From positions 434,001-498,000 of the forward strand of contig CAWJKY010000003.1 in NCBI GenBank assembly GCA_963843565.1: 64,000 nucleotides of DNA, in the 5' to 3' direction. The translations under genes and the position numbers were made by a program. Positions within the stretch are counted from its first letter, which is position 1, and each line of letters begins with the position of its first letter. Source of the DNA: DASZQY01 sp963843565 (GTDB lineage Bacteria > Pseudomonadota > Alphaproteobacteria > Rhizobiales > Kaistiaceae). Under the pieces are notes generated by a model that had not been told where the DNA came from, made no database searches, and was given only the letters and a program-made list of their open reading frames with translations. Below are positions 16,535 through 25,079 of this stretch, piece after piece.

Positions 16535-18205
16535 ATGGCGCGCCTCGATGCAGTTGCTGACCAACTGAGTGACGTGGTGGATCGGCTGGCAGGCTCGCGG
16601 CTGGCGAGCTTGGCGGCGATCCTGATCGTGGCGCTGATCGCCTTTCTGCCGGGCTTCACCTCGATCGCGCCGGTCGACGGCGACGAGCCGGGCTACGCCG
16701 TCGCCGCGCGGGCCATGTTGGAAACCGGCGATTTCTCCACGGTGCGCCTCCAGACCGAGAACGACGAATGGCGGCCGCGCGGTCCCTACTGGGTGCAGGC
16801 GTTCGTGCTCTCCTTCGCGGGTCCGAACGCGCCGATCTGGGTCGACCGGCTACCGTCGCTGATGGCGGCGATCGCGGCGGCGCTGCTGACGTGGTGGCTG
16901 GCGATCGCCTTGGCGCCGCCACGCGCGGCCCTGTTCGCCGGGCTGCTGGTGGCGACCAGTTGGGTCGCGGGGATCGGGGCGCGGCTGGCGACCGCCGACG
17001 CCATGCTGCTCGCCTCCACGACACTTACCGCCGGTGCTCTGGCGCGCATCTGGACGAGCCCCGACGGCCGTCACACCGGTGGCGACGCGATCCTTTTCTG
17101 GGTCGGGCTTGGTGTGGGCATCCTGATGAAAGGGATCGTGGCGCCGGCCATGACGGCGGGCGCCCTTCTGTTCCTGTCGTTGCAGCGGGGCGAATTCCGC
17201 TGGCTTAGCCGCCTCAGGGCGTCCACGGGAGCGGTCTGGCTGTTCCTGATCGTGTCGCCGTGGCTGATCGCGGTGGCGCTGACGCTGTTGCAGGGGCAGG
17301 GGGAGGGGCCGAGCGGCGAATTCCTCGTTCGCCTCGGCGTGCCTTTCCGCCTGGAAGGGCCTCCCGGCACCTACCTGCTGATGTTGCCGCTCGTTGTCGG
17401 CGCCTCGGTCGCCTTCCTCCTCATTGGCCTTGGGTGGCTGTTGCGAGACGTCCGGCGGCCTGCGGTGCTCTTCGCGCTGGCGTGGAGCGGTCCGCTGTGG
17501 CTGGTCGCCGAACTGCTGCCGACCAAGCTTCCGCAGGTGGTGCTTCCGGCGATCCCGGCGATCGCGCTGCTCACCGGGCTCGCCATCGACGCGGGCGCGG
17601 CCCGCATCCGGGGTTGGGTCTCGTGGGCGTTCTCGCTGGTGCTGGCGCTGGTGCCGCTGGCGATTGCCTTCGTCGCACCTGTGGCGTTCGTGCTCATCGA
17701 GGATCGTTTCACGCTTCTCCCGACGATCGTCTTCATCCTCGATGCGGCGCTGGCGCTGGTCGCCTGGTGGTGGCTGCGTGCCGGCAAGGTCGTGGCCTCG
17801 GCGGCGCTCGCGGTGGTCGTGTCGCTGATCCTCTACGCGGGCTTCTTCGGCACCTACTTCCCGCAACTCAACGACTACCGCGTCGGGCAGCGGCTGGCGG
17901 CGCTGGCGCAGCAGACGATTCCCTGCATCGAGAAGACCTTCGCCGTCGCTGGCTATCCCGAGGAGAGCATGGTGCTGGCGCTCGGGCCGCAGACCCGCAT
18001 CGTCGATGCCTGGGGGGCGGCCGACTTCATCAATACTGCCGGGTGTCAGGTGGCCGCGGTCGATGCCAGCCAGATCACGTCGTTCCGTCAGCACGCCGAG
18101 GACCTCGGCATGAAGGTCACCGACCGCGGCCGCGTGCTGGGGATCGACCTGCGCAAGATGCGCGATGTCGACATGCACCTGTTCACCGCCGATCGCACGC
18201 CGTAA
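16535..18205 (+). CDS. ArnT/PMT-like membrane glycosyltransferase
   Basis: About 556 residues from ATG 16535 (GTG 16526 is possible; neither has a clear Shine-Dalgarno sequence). Ten to twelve hydrophobic segments run from about residue 25 to 430. After the first helix comes 'PVDGDEPGYAVAARAMLETGDFSTVRLQTENDEWRPRGPYW', the periplasmic loop of GT-C enzymes such as ArnT with its acidic DE pair. A soluble domain ends the protein. These enzymes move a sugar from a polyprenyl-phosphate carrier to lipid A, protein or another glycan. It follows the permease gene by 24 bases and may share the transcript; a link to the imported sugar is unproven. Confidence 0.82.
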   Translation: MARLDAVADQLSDVVDRLAGSRLASLAAILIVALIAFLPGFTSIAPVDGDEPGYAVAARAMLETGDFSTVRLQTENDEWRPRGPYWVQAFVLSFAGPNAPIWVDRLPSLMAAIAAALLTWWLAIALAPPRAALFAGLLVATSWVAGIGARLATADAMLLASTTLTAGALARIWTSPDGRHTGGDAILFWVGLGVGILMKGIVAPAMTAGALLFLSLQRGEFRWLSRLRASTGAVWLFLIVSPWLIAVALTLLQGQGEGPSGEFLVRLGVPFRLEGPPGTYLLMLPLVVGASVAFLLIGLGWLLRDVRRPAVLFALAWSGPLWLVAELLPTKLPQVVLPAIPAIALLTGLAIDAGAARIRGWVSWAFSLVLALVPLAIAFVAPVAFVLIEDRFTLLPTIVFILDAALALVAWWWLRAGKVVASAALAVVVSLILYAGFFGTYFPQLNDYRVGQRLAALAQQTIPCIEKTFAVAGYPEESMVLALGPQTRIVDAWGAADFINTAGCQVAAVDASQITSFRQHAEDLGMKVTDRGRVLGIDLRKMRDVDMHLFTADRTP

Positions 18206-18230
18206 GCAGTCCGGGCCCTTGGCCGTCGGG

Positions 18231-19163
18231 TTATGCCAGCGGAACCCCGTCGACGTCGCGATCGGCCAGAAGGATGCCGTCTTGGACCCAGACGCGGGCG
18301 ACATGGATCGTGGTGCGCCGCTCCCGCCCGGTTTCGGGCACGGGTTTGGCGGCCTCGTCCCATTCGGGATGGGTGAAGTAGAAAAGCGCGCCCTCGTCGC
18401 CGCTCACCACCACGTCGGCGTGGCGGGCAAAGTTTCTGTCCGCGGGGTCGCGGCCGGGCCTGTCGAGTATCAGACCCTGCCGGGTCCAGATGCGCATGTC
18501 GGGCGAGCGGTACACGGCCTGGCCGCGCCATTCATCGGTGATCATCCAGTGGTGACCGCCGAGCGTGAACACGTTCGGTCCTTCATGCGGGGGATGGTCG
18601 GGTGCGCCGGGGATCACCTTCTCTTCCGCCTGCCAGGTGTAGAGATCAGCGCTCGTCGCCGCCCAGGTGCATGAGCCGTCCGCCTCGTCCTTGTACCACA
18701 TGCGATAGAGCCCGTCGGGCGCGAGCGCCACGCAGGCGTCGATCACATTGGGCTTCTGCAACGGCAGGACCGATTGCCGTGTCCAGCCGACGAGGTCCGG
18801 CGAGGTGACGTGGGTGATGGCGCGCTCGACGCCATGCACCGTTTCCGGCGCGCCGGGGAAATATGTGAGGTACATGTGATATTCGCCGCGCGCGAAGATC
18901 ACCTCCGGCGCCCAATGGGTGTTGAGCCCTTGGTCCTGTGGTCGGTCCAGCCCCTCGACGATGCCCCTGTAGGTCCAGGTGAGCCCATCGGGCGACGTGG
19001 CGGTGCCGATGGGCGAGCCCTGGATCCAGCCCCAGCCACGCGTGTCGAGATGTGCACGCCGGTTTGTGTAGAACATCCACCAGTCGCCGGTTTCCCGATT
19101 GCGGAGCACGGTCGGGTCTGCGGCCCCGTCCTGAACGGGATCGATGAAGATGGGTGCCGACAC
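18231..19163 (-). CDS. Five-bladed beta-propeller glycoside hydrolase-like protein
   Basis: 310 residues from GTG 19163, with GAGAGGA five bases ahead. Repeated propeller-blade motifs are clear: 'DPTVLRNRETGDWWMFYTNRRA', 'ATSPDGLTWTYRGIV', 'WAPEVIFARGEYHMYLTYF' and 'VTSPDLVGWTRQSVL'. This resembles GH43/GH32/GH130-like propellers: an Asp in the first blade (FIDPVQDGAADPTV), a central WAPEV and a Glu near 'PHEGPNVF' could be catalytic. No signal peptide, so it is cytosolic. It lies 21 bases after metC on the same strand, but by content belongs with the sugar genes to its left. Substrate unknown. Confidence 0.72.
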   Translation of the reverse strand: MSAPIFIDPVQDGAADPTVLRNRETGDWWMFYTNRRAHLDTRGWGWIQGSPIGTATSPDGLTWTYRGIVEGLDRPQDQGLNTHWAPEVIFARGEYHMYLTYFPGAPETVHGVERAITHVTSPDLVGWTRQSVLPLQKPNVIDACVALAPDGLYRMWYKDEADGSCTWAATSADLYTWQAEEKVIPGAPDHPPHEGPNVFTLGGHHWMITDEWRGQAVYRSPDMRIWTRQGLILDRPGRDPADRNFARHADVVVSGDEGALFYFTHPEWDEAAKPVPETGRERRTTIHVARVWVQDGILLADRDVDGVPLA

Positions 19164-19184
19164 GGCCGTCCTCTCTCCGAACGC

Positions 19185-20372
19185 TCAGGAAGCAGCGGCG
19201 ACCCTGGCGAACGCCGCGTCGAGGTCGGCAATGAGATCGTCAGGATCCTCGAGGCCGATTTGCAGGCGGATCGTGGCGCCGTCGGCCGGCCAGGTGGTGG
19301 CGGTGCGGATCGGCTCGGGGTTGGTCAGGATGGCGAGGCTCTCAAACCCACCCCACGAGGCGCCGATACCGAACAGACCGAGGCCGTCGATGAACCCCTT
19401 GGCCTGTTGCTCGCTCCAGCCGTCGAGCACGAAGCTGAACAGGCCGCTGGCGCCGGTCATGTCGCGCTTCCAGAGGGCGTGGCCGGGGTGGCTTTCCAGC
19501 GCCGGATAGAGAACGCGCGACACCTCGGGCCGCGCTTCCAGCCACTTGGCAATGGCGAGCGCGGAGCGCTGGTGCCGCTCCAACCGCACCTCCAGGGTAC
19601 GCAGGCCCCGCAAGCCGAGATAGACGTCGTCGGGCCCGACGTGGACCCCCATCGCGTGATGGGTCGCCTTGAGCCGCTTCCAGGCCTCTCCATTCGCCGC
19701 CACGGTGCCGAGCATCGCGTCGGAGTGGCCGACAAAATACTTCGTGCCGGCAATGATCGATAGATCGGCACCGTGATCGAGGGCCGGGAAGAACAGCGGC
19801 GTCGCCCAGGTGTTGTCGAACAGGACCGTGGCGCCGTGGCGATGGGCGACCTCGGCGATCGCCGGCACGTCCTGCATCTCGAAGGTGATCGACCCCGGCG
19901 CTTCCAGATAGACGGCCTTGGTGTTGTCGGTGAACAGCGCGTCGATGCCGGCGCCGATCGCAGGATCGAAATACACGATCTCGATGCCGAGCTGCTTGAG
20001 CAGGGACCCGGCCAGCCGACGTACCGGCGCGTAGACGCAGTCGACAACCAGCATCCGCTCACCCGCGCCAACCGCCGAGAGGATGGCTGTGGTCGCTGCC
20101 GCGAGGCCCGAAGGGCACAGCACGGCCCCCTCGGCTCCCTCGATGTCGCAGACGACCTGTTCGAGCGCCTCGCTGGTTGGCGTGCCCGTCCGCCCGTAGC
20201 TGTAGCGCTGGCGCCCTTGCTGCATATCGTCGACAGTGTCGAACAATACGGTGGAGGCGTGGACGACCGGTGGATTGACGAACGGACCGGTCAGGCTCTT
20301 GTCGCGGCCGACATGGGCCAGCCGCGTAGCCGGCTTCAGGGGGCGCTGCGGCTTGCCGTCATCGTTCTTCAT
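19185..20372 (-). CDS. metC: Cystathionine beta-lyase
   Basis: 395 residues, Cys/Met-metabolism PLP enzyme of full length. The start MKNDDGKPQRPLKPATRLAH follows GGAAGAAG. Motifs: 'VNPPVVHASTVLFDTVDDM', 'YSYGRTGTPTSEALEQVVCDIEGAEGAVLCPSGLAA', and the Schiff-base lysine in IAGTKYFVGHSDAMLG at about residue 210. It cleaves cystathionine to homocysteine, ammonia and pyruvate in the cytoplasm. The replacement of the usual QSxTKY by IAGTKYF fits the alphaproteobacterial MetC branch. Divergent from aapJ, the arrangement commonly seen in Rhizobiales, across a 90-base gap. Confidence 0.92.
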   Translation of the reverse strand: MKNDDGKPQRPLKPATRLAHVGRDKSLTGPFVNPPVVHASTVLFDTVDDMQQGRQRYSYGRTGTPTSEALEQVVCDIEGAEGAVLCPSGLAAATTAILSAVGAGERMLVVDCVYAPVRRLAGSLLKQLGIEIVYFDPAIGAGIDALFTDNTKAVYLEAPGSITFEMQDVPAIAEVAHRHGATVLFDNTWATPLFFPALDHGADLSIIAGTKYFVGHSDAMLGTVAANGEAWKRLKATHHAMGVHVGPDDVYLGLRGLRTLEVRLERHQRSALAIAKWLEARPEVSRVLYPALESHPGHALWKRDMTGASGLFSFVLDGWSEQQAKGFIDGLGLFGIGASWGGFESLAILTNPEPIRTATTWPADGATIRLQIGLEDPDDLIADLDAAFARVAAAS

Positions 20373-20462
20373 GTTGCTTCTTCCAGTCGCCGGCGGCCTT
20401 GACCGGTGCGGGATAATAGCTTGAGATTGTTTGGTCAATTCGGTGGTGTCCGAGCGGGGTCG

Positions 20463-21488
20463 ATGGTTTCCGGCATTCGAAACATTCTGCTCCCGCTGCT
20501 CATCGTCGCGAGCGGGCTGGGGGCAGTGCCCGGTCACACCTCCACGCTCGACGAGGTCAAGGCGCGCGGCACGCTGATTTGCGGGGTCGATCCGGGCCTT
20601 CCGGGGTTCTCGCAGGTCGACGATCAGAAGCAGTGGTCGGGCTTCGACGTGGATTACTGCCGTGCCATCGCAGCCGCCGTGCTTGGCGACGCCAAGGCCG
20701 TCACCTTCGTTCCGCTGACCACCAAGCAGCGCTTCCGCGCCGCCCGCACCGGCAAGGTCGACGTGCTGATCCGCGATACCGGATGGACCATGGCGCGCGA
20801 CACCACCTTCGGGCTGACATTTGCCGGCATCAATTTCTTCAACGGCTATGGATTCATGGTGCCCAAAGCACTGGGGGTCACCTCGGCGCTCGAGTTGACC
20901 GGCGCCAAGGTGTGCGTCGAGGCCGGCAGCACCGACGAGGTGGCGGTCGCCGCCTACTTCAAGGCCCACAACATGACCTACACGCCGGTGCCGGTGGCCA
21001 ACACGAAGGCGGCGGCGGCGGCCTACGTCGGCGGCAAGTGCAACGCCTACACCGGCGATACGGTGGGCCTGTCGGCTGCGCGCCTCGGCCTTGCCAACCC
21101 CAACGACCACGTGCTGCTTCCCGAGATCCTGTCGAAAGAGCCTTACGGGCCGATGGTGCGGGAAAACGACTACCGCTGGTTCGACGTGGTGAAATGGGTG
21201 CACTTCGCGCTCCTCGACGCGGAGGAGCTGGGGGTGACCTCGGCCAACGTCGATGCCATGAAGACGAGCGCGGACAGCGATATCCGCCAGTTGCTGGGCA
21301 GCGAAGGCAGCTTCGGCGAGGGCATCGGGCTGACCAACGCCTGGGCCGCCAACGCCATCAAGGCGGTCGGCAACTATGGCGAGATATTCGAGCGCAACCT
21401 TGGCGCGGGATCGAAGTTCCACATGGCACGCGGATTGAACGCGCTGTGGACCGACGGCGGCATCCAGTTTGCGCCGCCGGTCCGGTGA
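20463..21488 (+). CDS. aapJ: General amino-acid ABC transporter substrate-binding protein
   Basis: 341 residues from ATG 20463, which has GAGCGGGG upstream and a signal peptide directly after (IRNILLPLLIVASGLGAVPGHTS). A family-3 solute-binding protein: 'TLDEVKARGTLICGVDPGLPGFSQVDDQKQWSGFDVDYCRAIAAAVLGD', then 'DVLIRDTGWTMARDT', and the typical AapJ end 'RGLNALWTDGGIQFAPPVR'. In Rhizobium it feeds L-amino acids to AapQ and AapM. Here the next gene, after only 16 bases, is the ATPase aapP: the two permease genes that normally stand between them are missing. Confidence 0.9.
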   Translation: MVSGIRNILLPLLIVASGLGAVPGHTSTLDEVKARGTLICGVDPGLPGFSQVDDQKQWSGFDVDYCRAIAAAVLGDAKAVTFVPLTTKQRFRAARTGKVDVLIRDTGWTMARDTTFGLTFAGINFFNGYGFMVPKALGVTSALELTGAKVCVEAGSTDEVAVAAYFKAHNMTYTPVPVANTKAAAAAYVGGKCNAYTGDTVGLSAARLGLANPNDHVLLPEILSKEPYGPMVRENDYRWFDVVKWVHFALLDAEELGVTSANVDAMKTSADSDIRQLLGSEGSFGEGIGLTNAWAANAIKAVGNYGEIFERNLGAGSKFHMARGLNALWTDGGIQFAPPVR

Positions 21489-21504
21489 GGCCAAGGTGGA
21501 CCCG

Positions 21505-22278
21505 ATGACCATGACCAACGGCAGTGACGGCCAGAACGGGAGCGGGCTCGCCATCGAAATCACCGCTCTCAGCAAGTGGTACGACCAGTTTCAGGTGCTG
21601 AAGGACCTCGACCTGACGGTGGCGCGCGGCGAGCGGGTGGTCATCTGCGGCCCGTCGGGATCGGGCAAGTCGACCATGATCCGCTGCATCAACCGGCTGG
21701 AGGAGTTCCAGAGCGGGCGCATCGTCGTCGACGGTATCGAATTGACCAACGAGTTGAAGCGCATCGACGAGGTCCGCCGCGAAGTCGGCATGGTCTTCCA
21801 GAGCTTCAACCTGTTTCCCCACCTGACGATCATGGAGAACTGCACGCTGGCGCCGATCCACGTGCGCAAGATGAACAAGCGCGACGCGGAGGATCTGGCG
21901 CTCAAGTACCTGACGCGCGTGCAGATTCCCGAGCAGGCGTCGAAATATCCCGGCCAGCTTTCCGGCGGCCAGCAGCAGCGCGTCGCCATCGCCCGGGCGC
22001 TGTGCATGAACCCGCGCATCATGCTGTTCGACGAGCCGACCTCGGCGCTCGATCCCGAGATGATCAAGGAAGTGCTCGACGTCATGGTCGGTCTCGCCGA
22101 GGAAGGCATGACCATGATGGTGGTGACCCACGAGATGGGCTTCGCCCGTCAGATCGCCAATCGCGTCATCTTCATGGACGCCGGGCAGATCGTCGAGCAG
22201 AACCCGCCCGACGAGTTCTTCACCAACCCGCAGCACGAACGCACCAAGCTGTTCCTGCGCCAGATCCTCCAGCACTGA
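21505..22278 (+). CDS. aapP: Amino-acid ABC transporter ATP-binding protein
   Basis: 257 residues. Walker A GPSGSGKST, the Q-loop in VFQSFNLFPHLT, signature LSGGQQQRVAIARAL, Walker B IMLFDEPTSALD and the H-loop VTHEMG are all intact. The sequence is a standard polar amino-acid ATPase (GlnQ/AapP), beginning 'IEITALSKWYDQFQVLKDLDLTV'. ATG 21505 has AAGGTGG upstream; GTG 21496 is an alternative. It closely follows aapJ with no permease genes between or after, so it must pair with membrane subunits encoded elsewhere, or the transporter is crippled. Confidence 0.93.
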   Translation: MTMTNGSDGQNGSGLAIEITALSKWYDQFQVLKDLDLTVARGERVVICGPSGSGKSTMIRCINRLEEFQSGRIVVDGIELTNELKRIDEVRREVGMVFQSFNLFPHLTIMENCTLAPIHVRKMNKRDAEDLALKYLTRVQIPEQASKYPGQLSGGQQQRVAIARALCMNPRIMLFDEPTSALDPEMIKEVLDVMVGLAEEGMTMMVVTHEMGFARQIANRVIFMDAGQIVEQNPPDEFFTNPQHERTKLFLRQILQH

Positions 22279-22297
22279 CAGAAGCGCGAAGGCCGGA

Positions 22298-23155
22298 TCA
22301 GGTGTCCGGTCCGACGGCGACCGGCATGTCGTCGCGCCCGCCCCACTCGGTCCACGAGCCGTCGTAGAGGCCAGCTGGTTCGACACCCAGCGTCTCCAGC
22401 GCCAGCGACAGGATCGCGGCGTTGACGCCGGAGCCGCAGCTCGTGACGATCGGCTGGTCGAGATCGACGCCACCGGCCACGAACGCCGCGCGGAGGCTCT
22501 CGGCGTCCTTCAGCTCGCCATCGGCGATGAGCGCGGATGAGGGGACGTTGCGGCTGCCTGGGATGCGCCCGCTCTTCACCCACGAGCGCGGTTCCGGCGC
22601 CTCGCCGCGGAAGCGGTCGGCGGGCCGCGCATCGACCACCTGAAAGGCGGCTGCGGCGAGGCCATCGCGGATTTCGGCCATGTCGCGAACCGCGCCCGGC
22701 GTGAATCTGGCGGCGAAGCGGGTCGGGTGCCGCGTCTCGGTACCGGAGGCGAGCGCGCGCTTCTCGGCGCTCCAGCGTGGCAGGCCGCCGGCGAGCAGCA
22801 CCACGTCTTCCGCGCCCATGACGCGGAAGCTCCACCAGACCCGCGGCGCCGAGGAAAGACCCGCCGCGTCGTAGACGACGATCCGCTGGCGCTCGTCGAT
22901 GCCGAGCGCGCCGACGGCCTCGCCGAACGCCTCGGCCGTGGGCATCATGTGGGGGAGGGGGTTGGCGCGATCGGCGATGGCGTCGATGTCGAAGTAGACG
23001 GCGCCCGGAATGTGCCACGCCTCGTACTCGGCGCGCGCGTCGCGGCCGCTGTTGGGCAGGTACCAGCTCGCATCGACGATGGCGACGTCCGGATCGGCGA
23101 GATGATCGGCGAGCCAGCCGGTGGAAACAAAGAACGGCGAAGTTGGGTCGCTCAT
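22298..23155 (-). CDS. sseA: 3-Mercaptopyruvate sulfurtransferase (two-domain rhodanese)
   Basis: 285 residues with two rhodanese domains (about 1-140 and 155-285). The active-site loop in the second domain reads SCGSGVNA, so the CGSGV motif of mercaptopyruvate sulfurtransferases is present, in place of the CRKGVT of thiosulfate enzymes. The first domain is inactive, as usual. It moves the sulfur of 3-mercaptopyruvate to cyanide or thiols. ATG 23155 overlaps the alaX stop (TGATG), giving translational coupling; a GTG one codon earlier also exists. Third gene of the unit cysK-alaX-sseA. Confidence 0.9.
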   Translation of the reverse strand: MSDPTSPFFVSTGWLADHLADPDVAIVDASWYLPNSGRDARAEYEAWHIPGAVYFDIDAIADRANPLPHMMPTAEAFGEAVGALGIDERQRIVVYDAAGLSSAPRVWWSFRVMGAEDVVLLAGGLPRWSAEKRALASGTETRHPTRFAARFTPGAVRDMAEIRDGLAAAAFQVVDARPADRFRGEAPEPRSWVKSGRIPGSRNVPSSALIADGELKDAESLRAAFVAGGVDLDQPIVTSCGSGVNAAILSLALETLGVEPAGLYDGSWTEWGGRDDMPVAVGPDT

Positions 23156-23874
23156 CACACGGGCTCCGCGAACCTGATCCGGATGCGCCGGTTCTGCTTG
23201 CCCTTGCTCTCGATCTTGCTGACGACGAGCGGGCCGATCTCGGCGGTCGAGCGCACGTGCGTGCCGCCGCAGGGCTGCAGGTCGACGTCGCCGATGCGCA
23301 CCAGCCGCACGCGGCCGCTGCCCATGGGCGGTTTCACCTTCATGGTCTTCACCAGACCGGGGTTGGCGGCCATCTCCTCATCGGTGATCCATTCGGTGGT
23401 CGCCTGATAGTCGCCGGCGACCAGTTCGTTGATCCTCTCCTCGAGCGCTTCCTTGACCGGCGTGTCGCCGTCGATGTCGAAGTCGAGGCGACCCTCCTCT
23501 GCGCCGATCGATCCGCCGGTGACCGGGAAGGGCACCGCGACCGAGAGCAGATGCAGGGCGGTGTGGATGCGCATGTGGCGATAGCGGCGCTCCCAGTCGA
23601 GCACCGCCTTCAGCGTCTCGCCGGGCTCGGGCAGCGGCTCCCCGTCGCCGGGGACGTGGACGACATCCGTCTTGGGGTCGCCGTAGACCGTGGTCGCCAC
23701 CGCGATATCGCCGTTCGAACGCGCGAGCCGCCCGGTGTCGCCCGGCTGGCCACCGCCGGTTGCATAGAACACGGTGCGGTCGAGGACGATGCCGCGCCGG
23801 TCGTTGACCGCAAGCACCGTCGCCTCGGCCTCCTTCAGATAGGGATCGTCGCGGAACAGCAGTTCGGTGGGCAT
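23155..23874 (-). CDS. alaX: Alanyl-tRNA editing protein AlaX
   Basis: 239 residues, free-standing editing domain related to the second half of AlaRS. The zinc-binding HxxxH reads HTALH at about residues 103-107, and the second half of the site is CGGTH at about 204-208. 'DRTVFYATGGGQPGDTG' near the start is the usual AlaX-type glycine-rich motif. It hydrolyses Ser-tRNA-Ala or Gly-tRNA-Ala. GAGGAG lies six bases ahead of ATG 23874. It stands between cysK and sseA, 31 bases after cysK, a conserved alphaproteobacterial arrangement. Confidence 0.92.
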   Translation of the reverse strand: MPTELLFRDDPYLKEAEATVLAVNDRRGIVLDRTVFYATGGGQPGDTGRLARSNGDIAVATTVYGDPKTDVVHVPGDGEPLPEPGETLKAVLDWERRYRHMRIHTALHLLSVAVPFPVTGGSIGAEEGRLDFDIDGDTPVKEALEERINELVAGDYQATTEWITDEEMAANPGLVKTMKVKPPMGSGRVRLVRIGDVDLQPCGGTHVRSTAEIGPLVVSKIESKGKQNRRIRIRFAEPV

Positions 23875-23905
23875 GGTCGGCTCCTCAAGGCGTGCGCCGG
23901 GAACC

Positions 23906-24940
23906 CTACACCATGGGAGGCGAAAGCGTCGTCCCCCGCTCCAGCCAGGCCGGTACCGGCAGGCCGCGTTCGCTGAGGAACGCCGGATTGAACAGCTTCG
24001 ACTGATAGCGGGTGCCGTAGTCGGCCAGGATCGTCACGATGGTGTGGCCGGGGCCAAGATCGCGGGCGAGGCGGATGGCGCCGGCGACATTGACGCCGGT
24101 GGAGCCGCCAAGCAGCAGGCCCTCATGCTCGGCGAGGTCGAAGACGACCGACAGCGCCTCGGCGTCGGGAACCACATAGGCCTTGTCGACGCGGATATCC
24201 TCGACCATCGGCGTGGACCGGCCGAGGCCGATGCCCTCGGTGATCGAGTTGCCCTTGGTGGCCTCGGCGACCCCGGTGGTGAACAGGCTGTACATCGCCG
24301 CGCCTTCCGGGTCGGCGCAGCCGATGACGATGTCTTTCTTGGCCTCGCGCAGGAAGAGGGAGGTCCCGGCGAGCGTGCCGCCGGTGCCCACCGAACAGAT
24401 GAAGCCGTCGACCTTGCCCTCGGTCGCTGCCCAGATTTCGGGGCCGGTGGTCAGCGTGTGGGCGCGGCGATTGTCGAGGTTGTTCCACTGGTCGGCGTAA
24501 AGCACCCCGTTTGGAGAGGTCGCGCGGATTTCATCGGCGAGCCGCCTGGCGACGTGCTGGTAGTTGTTGGGGTTGGCGTAAGGGAGCGCCGGCACCTCGA
24601 TCAGCTCGGCGCCGGCCAGGCGCAGCGCGTCCTTCTTCTCCTGGCTCTGGGTGTCGGGCATGACGATGACGACGCGGTAGCCGCGCGCCTTGCCGACCAG
24701 CGCCAGGCCGATGCCGGTGTTGCCGGCGGTGCCCTCGACGATCGTGCCGCCGGGTTTCAGATCGCCGCGTTCTTCGGCGGAAAGCACCATGTGGCGCGCC
24801 GGGCGGTCCTTCACCGACTGGCCGGGGCTCAGGAACTCGGCCTTGCCCAAGATTTCGCAGCCAGTCGCCTCCGATGCCCGCCGGAGCCGGATCAGCGGCG
24901 TGTTGCCGATGGCGTCGATGACGCTGGGGTCGATGTCCAT
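23906..24940 (-). CDS. cysK: Cysteine synthase A (O-acetylserine sulfhydrylase)
   Basis: 344 residues, fold-II PLP enzyme. 'IGNTPLIRLRRAS' at the start, the PLP lysine in GQSVKDRPA at about residue 44, the substrate loop EGTAGNTGIGLA near 70, and the glycine-rich phosphate loop SVGTGGTLAG near 180 are present. It makes cysteine from O-acetylserine and sulfide. It is about 30 residues longer than E. coli CysK, with an extra C-terminal tail ('RGLPVPAWLERGTTLSPPMV') as in other alphaproteobacterial members. First gene of cysK-alaX-sseA; with metC nearby this is a sulfur amino-acid block. Confidence 0.92.
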   Translation of the reverse strand: MDIDPSVIDAIGNTPLIRLRRASEATGCEILGKAEFLSPGQSVKDRPARHMVLSAEERGDLKPGGTIVEGTAGNTGIGLALVGKARGYRVVIVMPDTQSQEKKDALRLAGAELIEVPALPYANPNNYQHVARRLADEIRATSPNGVLYADQWNNLDNRRAHTLTTGPEIWAATEGKVDGFICSVGTGGTLAGTSLFLREAKKDIVIGCADPEGAAMYSLFTTGVAEATKGNSITEGIGLGRSTPMVEDIRVDKAYVVPDAEALSVVFDLAEHEGLLLGGSTGVNVAGAIRLARDLGPGHTIVTILADYGTRYQSKLFNPAFLSERGLPVPAWLERGTTLSPPMV

Positions 24941-25079
24941 CTCAGGGTGACTAACGGCCGGGTGGGGCGGAAATTCGAGCGCGACCCTATTCGCTCGGCA
25001 CCGGCGGCTTCAAGGCCGCGCGCGCCGCGAACCGGCCAGACAGTGGAAAGTCGTTCCGGCTGAAGCCGTCTTTGGCGGA

